The notes below the pieces were generated by a model. It saw nothing but the letters and a program-made list of their open reading frames with translations. It ran no database searches and was not told the origin of the DNA. A program made the position numbers and the translations under genes. Positions 41,854 to 52,128 of a stretch of DNA of 64,000 nt are shown one piece after another. The DNA comes from Chara braunii (Eukaryota > Streptophyta > Charophyceae > Charales > Characeae). Each line of letters starts with the position of its first letter. Position 1 is the first letter of the stretch. The stretch is from positions 715,293-779,292 of the forward strand of contig BFEA01000194.1 of assembly GCA_003427395.1 (NCBI GenBank), given 5' to 3'.

Positions 41854-44144
41854 TTGGATAAGATTGCTATAATGAAGTGCCAAAATAGATTGTTACTCTT
41901 ATTTTTCACAAGTTCTGGCACGGTAGCATAGCTATCTGTGTGAAGGTCAGGTGAATCTGGAGATGTTAGAACAAGAGTGGAACTCACCATGAGCTACAGT
42001 TCGACTCCGGATTTGCTTGAATGTTCATTCATGTACTGTATGTGGCTTGGGAACGCGACTAAGGCTATGGAACGCGACTAAGGCGCCGTACCTACCACAG
42101 TAGGAACGCGCAAATCTCTATCATATATCTTTTATCATTTATCATTTATCAGTTATCATTTATCATTTATTATTATCACTTTTATGATATTATGAAATTT
42201 TTCGCAGTATCGTATGTGGTTTTATTATCACCGTCTCCGATGTTATGTAATTCCTTTCTGATTGGTTCTTTGAGAATCGCTACACGGCGTGATTTTTTTT
42301 TTTTTTTGTCGTCCCGTATTCTGCAATGAGGCGCATATAGCGCTATGCCTTTCTTGGCAAACCTCGCATGTTGATATCGTCGTTACTTTGAGTTCGAAAT
42401 CTATCAGTGCGTATTTCAGCTCGGTGCAAGAAAACTCGGCAAGAGCGAAACGTCACTGCAGCTGTACCAGGACCAGTGGCGAACACTGCACCTGCTATCT
42501 TCCCATCGGATGTCTCCTTCGTGGAGGCGCGGGTACGATTTGAGTATCGGCGCGTCCTTATATCATTGCCATCGAGATTGAGAACCTGCGTTATACCTCC
42601 CCAGAAGCCGATTGGCGCGAGCAGCTCACCTGAGCCTCACAAGTGGCGAGGCAACACTCTGCTATCGTTATAGTTATATGGTCGGAAGGACCATCGCTAC
42701 GGCAGTATCGATTGAAACTAATCAATCTAGTTATATCGAATTTGGAGCGGGGTTTGGAGTTGGGGTGTGCGCAGCATCGTTATGTGTAATCATTCGTATG
42801 TACGCACGGGGGAGGTCTCGTAAGGCCGGGAGCAGAAAAGGGAGGTGGTCCAATTGCGGACGTTACTGGATGGAGGGTAGCGGATTCAACTCCAACCAGC
42901 AACCACCACAAACTACACAGTACCCCGGTGGTAACGCGACTTCATGCCCGTTACCACCTGGGGTAGCCCCTGCGGTGTCGGTGCGAATACCCTTACAAGG
43001 GTATCCGCCCTGGTTTTTGCAAGTGACAGAAAATAGTTTTGGTTTAGAGTTTAAGTATACCGCGCAAAGCGCGGCTGCGTCTGTAATTGCGTTGACTGGG
43101 TGGTTGACCACAACAGCGAGTGCGTGGGCGCGCAGGTTTAATGCGCGCGTGATTCTTTTCTGTTGTTGATCGTAAAGCCATCCCGGACCTCGGTCGTTTT
43201 GCTTGGTGATATTATTATTAATTATTTATTTTTGATTAAGCAGGAATTAAGGATATTTTCTTTTGATTGGTACATTTGACCGAGTCGAGCGCGCGTGCGG
43301 AGAACGACCCCGACGACGGCATCGGCAATAACAGCGCGATTTCGTGCGGTGAGCGGGATGTCGTAGGATGGCGCGCGCGGCAATTATGGCATGGTATAAG
43401 CAAGCCGGCGCAGGCACTGGGAGCCGCGCAGCCGGTTTGTTGGCCCAAAGCGCCGCGCCACACCGTCTTGTATGGTACTCTGCGGACACTGGTCTCAGGC
43501 TTGGGCTTAGCCCTATAGGTTACGACATTGGACTGACACTACGAAGGTTCGGGGATCGAGGCCGGCGAGCGCCGACGCAGCGGCCAGCGGAGCATCGAGG
43601 AGGGAGCCGATGGGGTTGAGGGCCGTGGGGCTATCCCCTTTGGTTTTGCCATCGATGGCGTTCGATCGGTGGTGGCATTTTCTCTAAGTGAATCATTTTT
43701 ACATCGTAAAATTAATATTTTTTTTTTTACGTGCCCCGACGCCCATTTGGCTTGAACGTGGTGCCGGATTGAGTGGCCATTCCGACAGTCGAGGACCTTG
43801 AGCACGCGCCTCTTTTGGCTGGCCTACGGGTTCCTGTGCGTTCGGTATGCCGGCGAAATTCTTCTATCCTACCCGTCTCACAACAAAGGCCAAGGAGTGC
43901 AGTGGCACAACGAAAGCACGGGGAGCGAAAGGTGTTGGGGCCGTTTCCTTCCTGTCGATCTGCACAGTGGCGGGCATATTTGGTCTGGGTAGCGAGGGCT
44001 GAGTTCGCCCGCGGGAAAATACCTTCCGACCGTAGCCGGACGGCAGAACGTTGAGACAGGACCGCGCCAGGTGCCCGCACGGTGGGGCGCGCGTGACAAC
44101 TACGGCGCCGATTATAGTGAGTCGGTGGGGGCTGCCCCGTTTGA
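41854..44144. other. no recognisable gene; one open frame listed separately
   Basis: Contains a string of TTTATCATTTATCA repeats (42120-42180), a T-run (42294-42307), and GC-rich sequence after 42600 with many short frames on both strands. Near 43500-43560 a tRNA-like stretch ends in a B-box-like GGTTCGGGGATCGAGG, but no cloverleaf closes. Confidence 0.4.
42612..43169 (+). CDS. hypothetical open frame, possible membrane segment
   Basis: A 185-codon frame with no recognised family. Residues about 45-62 (FGAGFGVGVCAASLCVII) form a hydrophobic stretch followed by Arg/Lys-rich sequence, as in a membrane anchor. The middle is Gln/Pro-rich. The C-terminal part has another Ala-rich hydrophobic stretch. 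No homologous frame was seen elsewhere in the window. The surrounding DNA is GC-rich with many overlapping frames, so chance is a serious alternative. Confidence 0.25.
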   Translation: MARAAHLSLTSGEATLCYRYSYMVGRTIATAVSIETNQSSYIEFGAGFGVGVCAASLCVIIRMYARGRSRKAGSRKGRWSNCGRYWMEGSGFNSNQQPPQTTQYPGGNATSCPLPPGVAPAVSVRIPLQGYPPWFLQVTENSFGLEFKYTAQSAAASVIALTGWLTTTASAWARRFNARVILFCC

Positions 44145-44238
44145 GTCCTTCGGGACATCCGTTAAAATTGGAACGACACAGGGAAGATTAGCATGGCCCT
44201 GCACAAAGGTGGCGTGCATAAAGAGCCGAGAGGGCCGG
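44145..44238 (+). ncRNA. U6 snRNA-like sequence, third copy, diverged 3' end
   Basis: GTCCTTCGGGACATCCG, TTAAAATTGGAACGACACAG, GGAAGATTAGCATGGCCC follow U6 closely. The 3' third (after about 44210) is diverged. A TATAGTGA sequence lies about 30 bases upstream, near where plant U6 genes have a TATA box. The 3' side has TTTTCCTTTTT about 15 bases on but no A-rich tail, unlike the other two copies. It may be a decayed gene rather than a retrocopy. Confidence 0.7.
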
Positions 44239-47196
44239 CAGTCGACGAGTTTTCCTTTTTGTGGTTCTTTTTTCTTTTCTGTCGAGCCCGTAGCGTTGAA
44301 AGGATCAGGCTGCGCTAGGCAAAGGCGGAGAAACGACGGGGAGCCGGAGTAGGTGGCAGCGCAGGCAGGGAGAGCGCTGTGACGGGAGCAACGACGAGTT
44401 GGGCGAACGAACGAAGCACTACGGAGTGGTGAGGCACGGGGGTAGTACCTAGGGGCGAACCTGGACGTGATCATCGGCGAGGTGCGTGCGGAGTAAGAGA
44501 GCGCAGAGCAGCAGGCGGATAGCACTGCGGGCGGTACCGGCTGGGAGCGAGCGCGAGTGATGGCACGGCGGGGTGACATGGCCCACGTACGAGGAGGCAA
44601 GGCGGGGAAGACGAGACTGGCGGGGTGACGAAAAAGGAGTGGACGAACCTGGACGCGGGCGGCGCCAGGTGCAGTCAAGAACGAGATGGCGGGGAGGCGA
44701 GCCAAGCGCAGCCAGGGAAGTAGAGATCGCCCGTTTCTTGGCGGAATCGGGCGGGAAAAGAAACGAGTTGGGGGTTTTAGTATAGGGCGAGCTCAGTTGT
44801 GGGGTTAGTTTTAGCGTTAGATTAGTAGAGTAAGGCCTGTTAGAGAAAGGTGGTGCGCGGGCTATGGCGGGAGAGGCAGTGGGAGAAGAAGAAGGAGGCT
44901 TTGCGTACTTGGTAGCGGACGGATCTCGCCGGGGGAGGAGCCGGGCTCGGGGTTTTAGCCCCGGGCGGATTCGAATCTGAAGTCAAAATTAGTAAGAAGT
45001 TAGTGAAATAGGAGATTAGTGAGAAAGTGAGTGCGCCGGGAGTGTCGAGGAGGAAAACTCGACGAGAATAAAAAGTCTATATCTCGCTCGAACCTCAATG
45101 GATTTGAGCGAGACAAAAGACTACGGGGAGGTTTTTTGGCGTAGAGAACCGATTGGCGAAGTCGGATTTGGAGAAAAGTTAGTAAGAAGAGAGATCAGTA
45201 AGAGAATGCTTGCGCTATGTGTGGCGGGGAAAGGCTGAAAGAAAACTGAATGGACCTGGACGCGGTTGGCGCCAGGTGCATCCGGAAAAGACTAAGGGTG
45301 GCGGGAGTGAGCAGGCCAGCGGGTTGGAATGGAGAGAGAGAGAGAGAGGGGGGAGGACTCACCATACCAGCGGCACTCGTACTTAGAGGGGATCCGTGAC
45401 GAAGTGCACAGTCACGCCAGCGAACCTGACCACCATTACGGGCCAGGTACATAGAGGTGGAGGTCGCTCGGTCTGGGGTGTCTGTGCGACCTGCAGACGA
45501 GGACGGGCGGCTGTCAGGGTAGCTCCCTGGCTCAGTAGGTGGTGGAAGCCGACGGTCTGGGGGTTCGGCCGTGGTGTGAGTGAGCCGTGTGTTGTTGTGC
45601 TTCAAAGGACGGGGTGACTTACCTCGTAGCTGGCCGTAGTAGCAAGGTACGCTTCCATGCTCCAGCGGTAGATTCGTCCGGGTTCAGCACGATTACGACA
45701 GTAGGAGCTTGTAAGACCAAGGAGGCGTGAGCGGCCTATCCAAGCTGCACATCTTCAGGACCGCAGCCGGGCTAATGAACTCGGAACTCCAGTGAGTATT
45801 GCTCGCGGTATCCCCGAGTGTCCTCCTAACTCAAGTGACGATTGAACCTGGCCGCATTAGGTGGCCAGGTGCCTTCACCTGACAGAAAAGAGGGGCAGCG
45901 GTCAGGCATCTAGTATGAAAGGGACAACGACAGGGAGGGTAGTACGCGCATACCTCGGAGGGATCAACGTGCAGAGTGAACTGAAAGTAACGGGGGTTGT
46001 CCCTCGGAAGGTCGTGGCTTGTTGCCAACTTTGACGGGGGCAATAGTCATAACGGGCGGCAGGCGGAATACTTACCTGGCCGAGGTCGTGCTTATGCCGG
46101 TCCATGGGAGGGAGGAGCGAGTTGGGAAGTCGTGGATCCTGCCCTCCGGACTATGGGTCACCCATCCCACTAGCAGGTGCAGCCAAAGGACTGACCTGCA
46201 GTGCAAGTTTGCTCCTTGGCTGGCGTGCGGCACTTATGTAGATTAATATGGCCACGTACTGGTTTTACGAGAGAAGGAAGGAGGGACTATGCTTTGTGCC
46301 GATAACCCATGTCTTGAGCCGCCGCCATGGCAGTACAGACCTCGATCTTCTGAGGGGTAGCTGAGCTTTTGAAGGAGGTGTGGCTACGAGTAGAAGGGAC
46401 TGTCGGAGAGTCTGCAGTTAGAGAGTTTGATCTCAACTCATCTGGCCGCTGTGCGGTACGGCCAGCATCATGCTGCTTCGCGGCTGCAGGCTGTTGCTGG
46501 TTGTGGCGAATTGATGCGGCCGGCTGCTGCGCACTGCTGCGCGGTCGTGATTGGGCTAAGGAGAGACATTGGGTTTTGAGGAGGCGATCAGACTAGACAA
46601 AATAGGGGCTAGTGTTGCGATCCGAGAGGTCGTCAGGGGGATCGACTTCAACAGTTTGACTACAGCTGTCACTAGTTGGCCATCATTGCGGGGCCCTCAG
46701 GTGAACCAAGGTAACAAGGCCCTCTCTTGCGAGTCTGAGAGCATCATCCTTGGATTTGAGAATCTCAAACCCTTCTCTATCTACCTTTCTAAGTCTCAGT
46801 CTAGTCCTTGGTTACGAGAGGAAGGCGGCAGGCGGGATTGCAACTCGTAGGTCCGCGCCAAGGCCTCTGTGGGAGGTTCGCCCCGCCGATTGCGGGAGCT
46901 CTGCCGAAAATCAGGAGGAGTTCTGGAGGCAGGGAATCGTAAGGTAAACCATTTTCATCTGTACAACCTACCACCACCCATGTTTGTTTATCCCCCTGCA
47001 GTATGACTGTTGTATGCATGAGGTTGTCCCTATGGTTTTTGCTTTCTCTTCAGGACCCAATCAGACTGAATGGTAGGAACGTGTGAGAGTGAAGCCTAAG
47101 TTTCTTCTTTATTTTGGTTGAAAGCAGACAAAGGGATAAACTGGGGGAAGGCGGGCGGAAGGTAGTCTTGCATGCATTTGGAAGGGTCAACCAAAG
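44239..47196. other. no supported gene; GC-rich with short repeats
   Basis: The phrase ACCTGGACGCGG followed by GGCGCCAGGTGCA occurs near 44650 and again near 45250. A hairpin (TCTCGCTC with GAGCGAGA) lies at about 45081-45115. Near 45520 a tRNA-like A box (TGGCTCAGTAGG) and B box (GGGGTTCGGCC) are visible but no cloverleaf closes. Frames are short and compete on both strands. Confidence 0.4.
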
Positions 47197-47884
47197 TCTG
47201 AGCATTGTTTCCATAGTGAATGGCTCAGGACTGTGTTTATTTGACTGTTTTCTGAAGGACCAGACATTGTTTTCATGGTGAATGGCCTGGTTGCTGTGTT
47301 TATTTAGTTTTTTTCTGGGGAACCAGGCATTGTTTCCATGGTGAATGGTCTGGTTGCTCTAGTTAACTCTTGGGGGTTGCCTGATTGAAGGAGTTTAAGT
47401 TCTTGTTTATTCTGAGGGAGGATTTCTGGTCTAAGGCTAAGCATTGTTTCCATAGTGAATGGTTTAGCCTGAAAACCACGCACATAAGTTAAACTGAGTA
47501 TAAAGGGAAAATACTTTATATATATATTTGCATGTGAACTGGCAACTGGGTTTTGTTTTCATGGTGAACGGTCCAGCGTTAAGCCATATCATCAAGAAGA
47601 GAAAGGGAAAAATTTGAAGTATAAATGGAAATAGTAAGGGCGAGTTGAACATTGTTTTCATGGCGAATGGTTCAGTCCTCTGCTCATATTTGCTTTCCTT
47701 TTTGAAAACAAAGTCAGAAAAATACTAAATTTTGGATATTAAACGGCTCAGGGCGGCTAGGCATTGTTTCCATGGCGAATGGCCTAGTCATATGCCCAAA
47801 AGAAGAGAGAAGTAGTTATGAAACCTGTTCGTATAAATCTTAAAGGCAAGTTGGGCATTGTTTCCATGGCGAATGGTCCAGCTC
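47197..47884 (+). repeat. array of eight hairpin repeats with covarying stems
   Basis: A motif close to GCATTGTTTCCATGGTGAAT, followed by GG, occurs at about 47201, 47263, 47327, 47441, 47550, 47649, 47761 and 47854. In each, bases just before CATT pair with bases just after AATGG. The pairing bases differ: CTGAG/CTCAG, CCAG/CTGG (twice), GGCTAA/TTAGCC, CTGG/CCAG, TGAA/TTCA, CTAGG/CCTAG, TTGG/CCAG. The spacers between copies are unique sequence of 61 to 113 bases. No frame is open through it. A structured RNA or a repeat whose palindrome is maintained by mechanism would both fit. Confidence 0.75.
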
Positions 47885-48179
47885 TATGTCTTATGTAAGA
47901 GGAAAATAAGGGTTCAAAGACTTAAAAGATTTATAAACTATCTATATGAAATGAACTTGGGATGGTGAGAGTACTTACATTCGTGGTTTGTTTTGCATGT
48001 GACTGAGTGAGATGGCTAGTTTGTTTGGGTTTCAGTATTATAGGTAGTTGCTTAGTTGTTCGCCATGTGCTAGAGTCATAGGAGTTAGTGTCAATTCCTG
48101 CATTTTCTGTAATAATTTTTTTTTTACTTAGGTTAATTCTTGCATTTTCTGAGATTTTTTCTTATACTTGGCTTTGTAT

Positions 48180-48845
48180 AAATTTTGGCAAGCTACTTTC
48201 CCTACGGGAAGCGCTGCCGAAATTTCTACAAATCCAAGGAGTTAGTTGAATTTTGACTTGTCAAAAGTTCAACTTTGTCCTTTCTCTTATCTGACTTTGT
48301 TAAAATCGGGGAAGTCTCCCTTTCTAAAGGGAATGCTGCCCAAATTTTTGCTAGTTCAGAGAGTTGGACAAAATTGAACTTTGGGAAGTCATAATTACTT
48401 TCGAATTTTGGACTTAGCCTTGTATAAATTTTGGAATAACACTTTTCTAGAGGGAGTGCTGCCGAAATTTCTACAAAATTAAAGAGTTAGTTGAATTATG
48501 TCTAAAGTTGAGCTCGAGTTGTCGTTCGAGTTCATATTTGACTTAGTATAAATTTGGGAAGTCTTCCTTTCTAAAGGGAGTGTTGCCCAAATTTTCTGCT
48601 ATTTCAGGAAGTTAGACATAAATTTGACTTTCCAGACCTATAAATTATTTCTGCTTCCATATCTGACTTAGTATAAATCTGGGAAGTCTCACTTTCTAAA
48701 GGGAGTGCTGTCTAAATTTCTGCTATTTCAGGAAGTTAGACATAATTTCGACTTTCCGGAGTTATAAATTATTTCTGCTTTCATATCCAGACTTATATAA
48801 ATTCTGGAAAGACACTTTTCATACGGGAAGCGCTGCCGAAATTTT
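48180..48845 (+). repeat. array of six double-hairpin repeats, period about 124 bp
   Basis: Copies start at 48180, 48302, 48426, 48550, 48675 and 48798. Each has an outer stem (AAATTTTGG with CCGAAATTT in copies 1 and 3; AAATTTGGG with CCCAAATTT in copy 4) around an inner stem (TTCCC/GGGAA, TCCCTTT/AAAGGGA). The 3' flank shares AGTTAGACATAA-like sequence. Spacing is regular, unlike the first array. No coding frame. Confidence 0.75.
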
Positions 48846-50209
48846 CTTAATTTAAAGGAGATAGATTATATTTTGACAGGTGACTATTCTGGCAATCCAT
48901 CCTGAATGGGGGAGATTCTGCCATGAGTCTACCTTTCTTTAGGCACTTGCTTAGAGGTAAGCTTAGATATAGTTAACTAGGATGATTCTTGAGTGAGATC
49001 GTGATATGGGGATTATTCTCCATGGACTTATAGGTTTAGCCTGGGGCATTGACCTGTCATGTGTTACAGGTCCTCTTGATTGTTTGGTTCGTGTTCAGGA
49101 CTAGATTCGGTTTGATCCCTTGAGGATCATCTTCTGTTATCACTGATAACAGGTCGGTTGTCGATTCGTCGGTTTGCGACTCAATTCCAATTCACTCCTG
49201 TCACTCAACCTAAAGGCTTTAGCCATGTGTTTTTTTTTTTTTTTTTTTTTTTTACTCGTACTTTATTGAATGGCCATTTAACGAAGATACTGAGTATTTT
49301 TATTGCGGGGAGGTTGCGCTGAGGTTGAGGGTTGCATGGCTAAAGCAAGGGGTATGAGTACAAAGAATGATTGAAGTTGACCCCGTGTAGTGTGTAGACT
49401 TCTGGATGAATCTTTGATGTGATTGCAGGTGCGTCTGTGGTTCGAACTTTGGATGTGATTGCCTGCGATTACATACATATGTGGTTGAGAGGAGCCCCGC
49501 TGTGACTGTGAGAAGTAATCGTCCTATATAATCAAACCTCATATATTTACGAGTGCCCTGAGTATTTGAGAGGCCTGCTGTATTTGTGCGTAAGGGTTAA
49601 CCGGATTATGACTTGAGAGAAAGGGAAGACTCTCTGTTATCCTTTGCTTTTTAGAGTTTTTATGGTTGGACGTTGTAGTCCGTGGCAACCGTCAAAGTCA
49701 AACCCCTTGACTTTTACCCAGGCCTGGAGTAGGACTCATCCCCAGGGCCGCAAGAAACGACTGCCACCACAGGTACGGACCTTTGTACCACCCACTGTGC
49801 ATAGAGTGCAGAAGAGGGTGTGTGATCTTCAACCGTGCATGGCGGTTGTCCAACGTCGAGAGATTAACCATCGAAGCGCGTGTCAGCCGACACTTGAGTG
49901 TCGAACACGGCCCTCGAGATTAACGAGGATCGCATAAGTATGGGTACCACATAGTACGCCATCATTATGACTGCTTGCGTACGATTGCATTGCGAGTCGA
50001 TATAAGTCAGCCCTGCGTCCGCGCAATTTTATACAAAGTCTCGCGCGTGACGCCTATCCGATTTCCGCATAAAAAAGTTATGGGACGGCTACTGAAGGGA
50101 CTATGAGTGTTGTCGCGTTGTTTTGTTGTATCGTTTCGTATATGCATGTGTGTGTGTTTTATTTTTGTGTTTGTTAGAGTGGTGTGCGCGTGGTGTGTGG
50201 GACGCGTCC
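48846..50209. other. no supported gene; poly(T) at 49230-49253
   Basis: A 24-bp T-run looks like the tail of a minus-strand retrocopy. The rest has only short frames. The last part may already belong to the Penelope-like element, whose 5' boundary is not defined. Confidence 0.4.
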
Positions 50210-50620
50210 TGGTCGACCAACGACGAGCCGCGCTTGAGACCTCAGCCCCCCAAAATGTCGGTTCGCGTGCGGGTCCGCTAGGGGCGTATTACCGCGGCTA
50301 CCCCCTATGCTACAGCGAACGAGAAACGCCCTCGGCTGGTCCACCTCTGCGATTGCAACTGATTAGCTTTCGTACTTTGGATTGGTAGCTCGGTGGAGAT
50401 ACGCCCACCGAAGGGAGGTGACAACTCTCGTAAGGTGTAGGTAAGTCGTGCCTCGCGTAGGTCCTATCCTGTCGTAGGGACTCGCGAGAGGTATGGCTGG
50501 CGCACTCGGCCGGAGCGGCTTAAGGAAGCTCCACATGTATTATCTGCGACGAAGGATTTAACAACTCCTGCGTGAAGCGACTGAGAGGGTCCCGCGCTGC
50601 CCTGATGCGGTGCCGGACCG

Positions 50621-51935
50621 ATGCGCTCGACAGCGGCGCCACCACAAGTGTATTACACGTATCCTGGAGGTCAAGCCCCATCGACGGCTTCAGTGCAGCC
50701 TTCGAATGTGCCGACACCTGCGTTTCAAATACCGCAACCGGTGCTATGCGGCGCGCAGCAGTGGCCATCGTTTAACCCGTGGCAGGGTAATGGCGAATGG
50801 GCTGAACCGACACAAGTTCCAGTTTCAGTGCCTGGCGCAGCACCAGCCCAAGCAGCGGCACCAGTACCTGCCCCATTTCTTGGGCAACATCAAGGCGGTA
50901 ATTCTCATAATGCTCACAGTGGACAGGGAGTCGGTCTGTCGACATCTAGTGGAGGTGGGAAAGGACCGGCCGCTAACAACTTCCCAGGGTTTGGGAATCG
51001 AGCTTACTTTACGAAAGAATATATGGAGATCTTTGAAGGGATTAAGATGGAGAAGGTGCTCGATCAAGCCAAGAAGAAGATGGCAATCTCAAGGAGGAGC
51101 AGTGTGAAGATCGTGGAACTGCCCGATGACGGAGGACGTCCTGAGCCACTAATGAATGAGAAGAATAATGACATGAAGGCATGGGTAACTTCTACACTAG
51201 GAGACTCATTGAAACTGATCAACGAGAAGCTCGAGGAGGTGGACAAGAAGGCGAAGATGATCACTGGCGAGCGGGCTGAACTCGAACAGCTCCGATTGGA
51301 GAAGCTGAAGAATGAGAAGGAGAGTAAGGAGTCAAGCACCGAGAAGAGGAAACGGATCAGGGTCTGTACGCCAGTTGAGCACTCCCCTTCAAGCACACGA
51401 GGGAAGACCCGATCGCGCGGAAGCACGAAGACAAGGCCTAAGCGCATTGAGATCTTGGATGACGAAGGAGATGCCGGCGTCAGAAAAAAATTTGGAACGA
51501 AGATGGAGAGCTTGTGTGAGCTCTCGGATATCAAGCAGATGCTAGCCGCGCTTCTGCAAGGGTTGAATAATCCTAAAGAGTAAGGTCATTGAACCGACTC
51601 CAGCAGCAGTGGAGGATGCCGATCTTGTGCAGAACGCCAACGTCGACGACGAGGGAGAAATAGACGATGGGGGCCTACCAGCATATATGAAAGTGCGTCA
51701 TGAGTACTACAACTCACTACACTATACCAGAGTACATAAACTTTGCAAGGAGAAGAGTGTTCAGTACTTCAAGAAGGAGATGGGCGCATGGGAACTCGCC
51801 CGCATCGACCTGCAGGAGTACGCAGACTCCCTGAGCGAAGTACAGAATGTGGAATGCTCACGGAAGAATGAAGGACGCGGCGGAACCGATGGACACACAT
51901 CGGGTACCGAGGCCAACTCAGTAAAGAGAAACTGA
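50621..51935 (+). pseudogene. PLE ORF1: coiled-coil protein, frameshifted
   Basis: The first frame (50621-51583) has a Pro/Ala/Gln-rich N-terminus of about 120 residues, then a globular start (FTKEYMEIFEGIKMEKVLDQ), a Lys/Glu-rich coiled coil at about residues 200-250 (for example INEKLEEVDKKAKMI) and a basic Ser/Thr/Arg stretch. It ends LLQGLNNPKE. Another frame takes over at about 51575 and runs to 51935 with no loss of protein-like character (LPAYMKVRHEYYNSLHY), so a one-base indel split a protein of about 435 residues. It may act as an RNA-binding or assembly protein, but that is inference; no family is recognised. Confidence 0.6.
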
Positions 51936-52128
51936 GCGGGGGTAGCCTTCGCTCACTGAAACGGGCCGTTGCCCGTTAACTTGAAGTCAGGCGTTGATAG
52001 GTCTATGCGAGTGCTCTTGGGCCGTATTCATGTTCTCATTATCCTCTTGGCCTGCCTGCGTGGTGACTTGAGTTGGGGTAGTGCGTATGTCGGGTTTTGG
52101 TTAAGGTTTTCCCGAACTGACTGGAAAT

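Noticed and set aside
43494-43570. tRNA gene candidate with a B-box-like GGTTCGGGGATCGAGG
   Set aside because: No acceptor or anticodon stem closes. At most a relic of a tRNA-derived repeat.
45505-45580. tRNA gene candidate with A and B boxes
   Set aside because: No cloverleaf can be drawn and only one copy is seen, so neither a tRNA nor a SINE call is safe.
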